DNA from: Segatella copri
GTDB taxonomy: Bacteria > Bacteroidota > Bacteroidia > Bacteroidales > Bacteroidaceae
Assembly (NCBI RefSeq): GCF_019249795.2
Contig: NZ_CP156891.1
Location: forward strand, 3,008,001-3,072,000
Direction: 5' to 3'
DNA length: 64,000 nt
Made by a program: the position numbers and the translations under genes. The notes under the pieces are model-generated. The model had not been told where the DNA came from, ran no database searches, and worked only from the letters and a program-made list of their open reading frames with translations. Below, piece by piece: positions 62,323-64,000 of the stretch. Every line of letters begins with the position of its first letter. The stretch's first letter is position 1.

Positions 62323-63258
62323 ATGGGGCAACAATATGCAGGCATAAACAATAAATATGGAAAGAAAGGTCATCTGTATGATCTTTCTGCGAAACTCTTG
62401 TCACAAACAAAAGGTAGTTTTATGGTCATTTGTCTGGAAAATTCAGACAAGTTTTATTTCCTTCATCGCATAAAGTGTAATTTACAGACTGTATGCAAAG
62501 ATATGGGATGGGTAATAGTACACCAGCAACTCTTTAATCGTGATTTAGTCATAGGAATGGGTCTTGCAGAGAAGGGTATGTCTGACATGACCATTTTTCG
62601 CACAAAAAACGAGGACATATATAAGATTTGGAAAGATGTCTTGCATTTTGTGTTTCTAGGTAATGGTCTCCCGAATATAGATTATTTCTCTTATGACACC
62701 TCTTTTATAGGACAGGATTATGCACATGATATAGAATATTACTATATTCATGACTATTATCCGCTTACATGTAAGCAAGTATCCCATAAAGCAAGACAAG
62801 TTCGAAATACCGTCTATGCATTCAAAGATGGAGAAAAATCCTTGCTTTGGGCTAAGGTGTTTTCTGTATGCATCTCTAAACTATCGTGTTTTGACGCAAT
62901 AAAAGAGAATGCTGTGCTTGTGCCGATACCCGCTTCAACAAAGAAAGCACATGGTAGACGCTTTACTCGATTTTGCAGGGAGTTGGCAAAACGATTGGAT
63001 ATTGCCGATGGATTCCTAACTCTGTGGATTGAATTTGATAGAGAAAAGATGAAAGGTACAATTGGGAAGAACAAAATTGAAAATCTGACATTCAATCGGA
63101 TACATATAAAAGGCAAGCATGTGTTGCTTGTTGATGACGTAATCACTACAGGTACAAGTTTAGTTCAAATTGGGAAGAAACTATTAGAACTTGGAGCGTT
63201 GTCTGTCAGAGGTGTCTTTATGGCTAAAACTGTTCGAGAAACAGAAATGTCGGTATGA
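62323..63258 (+). CDS. ComF-like phosphoribosyltransferase
   Basis: 311 residues. The C-terminal half has the PRTase fold: LVPIPASTKKAHGRRFTRF and the PRPP-binding VLLVDDVITTGTSL (about 267-280, acidic pair then Thr-Gly-Thr loop). The N-terminal half (about 1-165) is unrelated to ComF zinc fingers and not recognised; it is rich in Tyr/His (SYDTSFIGQDYAHDIEYYY). ComF homologues help DNA uptake, but the new N-terminus and isolated promoter suggest another role, maybe in nucleotide metabolism or defence. Monocistronic. Confidence 0.7.
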   Translation: MGQQYAGINNKYGKKGHLYDLSAKLLSQTKGSFMVICLENSDKFYFLHRIKCNLQTVCKDMGWVIVHQQLFNRDLVIGMGLAEKGMSDMTIFRTKNEDIYKIWKDVLHFVFLGNGLPNIDYFSYDTSFIGQDYAHDIEYYYIHDYYPLTCKQVSHKARQVRNTVYAFKDGEKSLLWAKVFSVCISKLSCFDAIKENAVLVPIPASTKKAHGRRFTRFCRELAKRLDIADGFLTLWIEFDREKMKGTIGKNKIENLTFNRIHIKGKHVLLVDDVITTGTSLVQIGKKLLELGALSVRGVFMAKTVRETEMSV

Positions 63259-63850
63259 TGATTTTCGTCTAAATAATAAATAGAAGATAAAAATGTGCTG
63301 GAAACATTCTTTATCTTCGATTTATTTTTGTACTTTTGCAACCGAAAGAGTTCTTTAATTGGTTATGCAAATTACAGCAGGATACTACATCCTGTATATT
63401 TCTAATTCGTAACCTCTTCTTCTAATGAAACAAATAGATGTTTCATTTTCAATTACTTACATAAAATAGCGTGTTTTGGCATCGTAACCATGATACTTAG
63501 GCATCGTAACTATCTTGTTTACGGCCGGGGGGTAACTAGGGTGAGTAGGAAATCGCTTTTTCTGGGAGTCTATATATATACTATATCTTTCCTATAGTAA
63601 ACGAACCTTTACATAAGGAAACTCTTAGAAAGTACTCTCCCCTTACTTACCCTACCCACCCGTAGAAGGGCAGGTCGGGGGCGGTATCCTGCTGCGAATA
63701 GTCATCCTCTGCTCTTGGCGATGAAGTCGGTGAAGGGTGAACCCCGATGCCAACCTTTGGCGTTAATAATGTGTTAAAAACACCCCATAACCCATTATAA
63801 TAGAGATTCTTATATTTCTAGCATGCGCTGTATATACAAAGTTCTTTTTA
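63259..63850. other. Repeat-rich intergenic region
   Basis: 592 bp, no credible gene except a 15-codon frame at 63364 after a -7 box TACTTTTG (63331-63338). It contains the hairpin ATGAAACA/TGTTTCAT (63425-63446), two direct copies of GGCATCGTAAC 22 bp apart (63478-63488 and 63500-63510), and GGGTGAACCC (about 63737-63746) facing GGGTTCACCC (63854-63863). Together these look like operator or origin-type sites next to the gene entering from the right. Confidence 0.5.
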
Positions 63851-64000
63851 CTAGGGTTCACCCCAGAGCCGAAAAGGTGAATGCTTGGGGCAAGTGTTCA
63901 CCCCGCTGTTCACCATTTGGTAACTATCGGCAAAGATACGACAAAAGGCTTCCTGTTTTATTTCAAGCAATGTTCGTTCATTGGCATTGGGGTTGTTGTA
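63851..64000 (-). CDS. C-terminal end of an unidentified gene
   Basis: A minus-strand frame that is open from the right edge and stops at 63851, 49 residues (NNPNANERTLLEIKQEAF and CRIFADSYQMVN in order). The composition is plausible for a real protein, and the promoter-poor repeat region lies beyond its stop. The family cannot be named from this fragment. Confidence 0.4.
   Translation of the reverse strand, partial: YNNPNANERTLLEIKQEAFCRIFADSYQMVNSGVNTCPKHSPFRLWGEP

Noticed and set aside
63478..63510. Possible start of a CRISPR array
   Set aside because: Only two 11-bp direct repeats at 22-bp spacing; no further units or cas genes.

Overview
The window looks like a member of the Bacteroidota, most likely a gut Prevotella/Segatella-type organism. 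This rests on TAnnTTTG -7 promoter boxes, weak ribosome binding sites, many ATGA/TGATG stop-start overlaps, a Bacteroidales capsule locus and a CTnDOT-type conjugation module. No rRNA, tRNA or CRISPR array was seen. Genus assignment is inference.

Region 1 (1-12.6 kb, plus strand, AT-rich) is the distal part of a surface polysaccharide (capsule/O-antigen) locus. In order it holds the 3' end of a CMP-sugar synthetase, a PfkB sugar kinase, a GT52-like transferase, a Wzx flippase, a GT4, a remnant of a UvrD helicase, a GT14, a Wzy polymerase, two GT2s, a GT4, a frameshifted membrane transferase and a UbiA-family prenyltransferase. A WecG/TagA transferase (15.2-16.0 kb) probably also belongs here. 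The frameshift lies in a run of eight G, and the GT14 carries a run of seven G; both could be slippage switches. A 32-bp perfect palindrome lies inside the first GT4.

Region 2 (12.8-28 kb) is accessory. It holds an unassigned three-gene cassette (membrane protein, 140-aa protein, 429-aa protein), a nucleotidyltransferase-like protein, a Gabija-like pair (OLD-type ATPase/TOPRIM nuclease plus UvrD-like helicase), and a tightly packed four-gene run: a 425-aa unknown followed by three paralogous SF2 helicases, two of them with WG-repeat-like tails.

Region 3 (28-56.7 kb) is a CTnDOT-type integrative conjugative element. It has RteA/RteB/RteC-like regulators, then a defence cargo slot with an AbiF-type HEPN gene, a structured non-coding RNA candidate and a RloA/RloB (AbiL-like) pair. 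Mobilisation genes mobC-mobB-mobA follow on the minus strand, then a gene-free oriT-like gap, then traA-traG and traI-traQ plus a lysozyme on the plus strand. The tra operon ends at an intrinsic terminator directly followed by an apparently ORF-less group II intron. Next come PcfJ- and PcfK-like genes and two small genes on the minus strand.

Region 4 (57-64 kb) starts with an IntDOT-like tyrosine recombinase and a small partner gene, then a gene-poor stretch with nested inverted repeats. It continues with an unknown lipoprotein, a poorly supported ORF, a MITE-like inverted-repeat unit, an orphan ComF-like phosphoribosyltransferase, a repeat-rich spacer and the C-terminal end of an unidentified minus-strand gene. 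The exact element boundaries could not be fixed from sequence alone.

The candidates most worth following up are the AbiF gene with its downstream RNA, the ORF-less intron behind a terminator, the three-gene cassette, the tandem WG-tailed helicases, and the poly-G frameshift.
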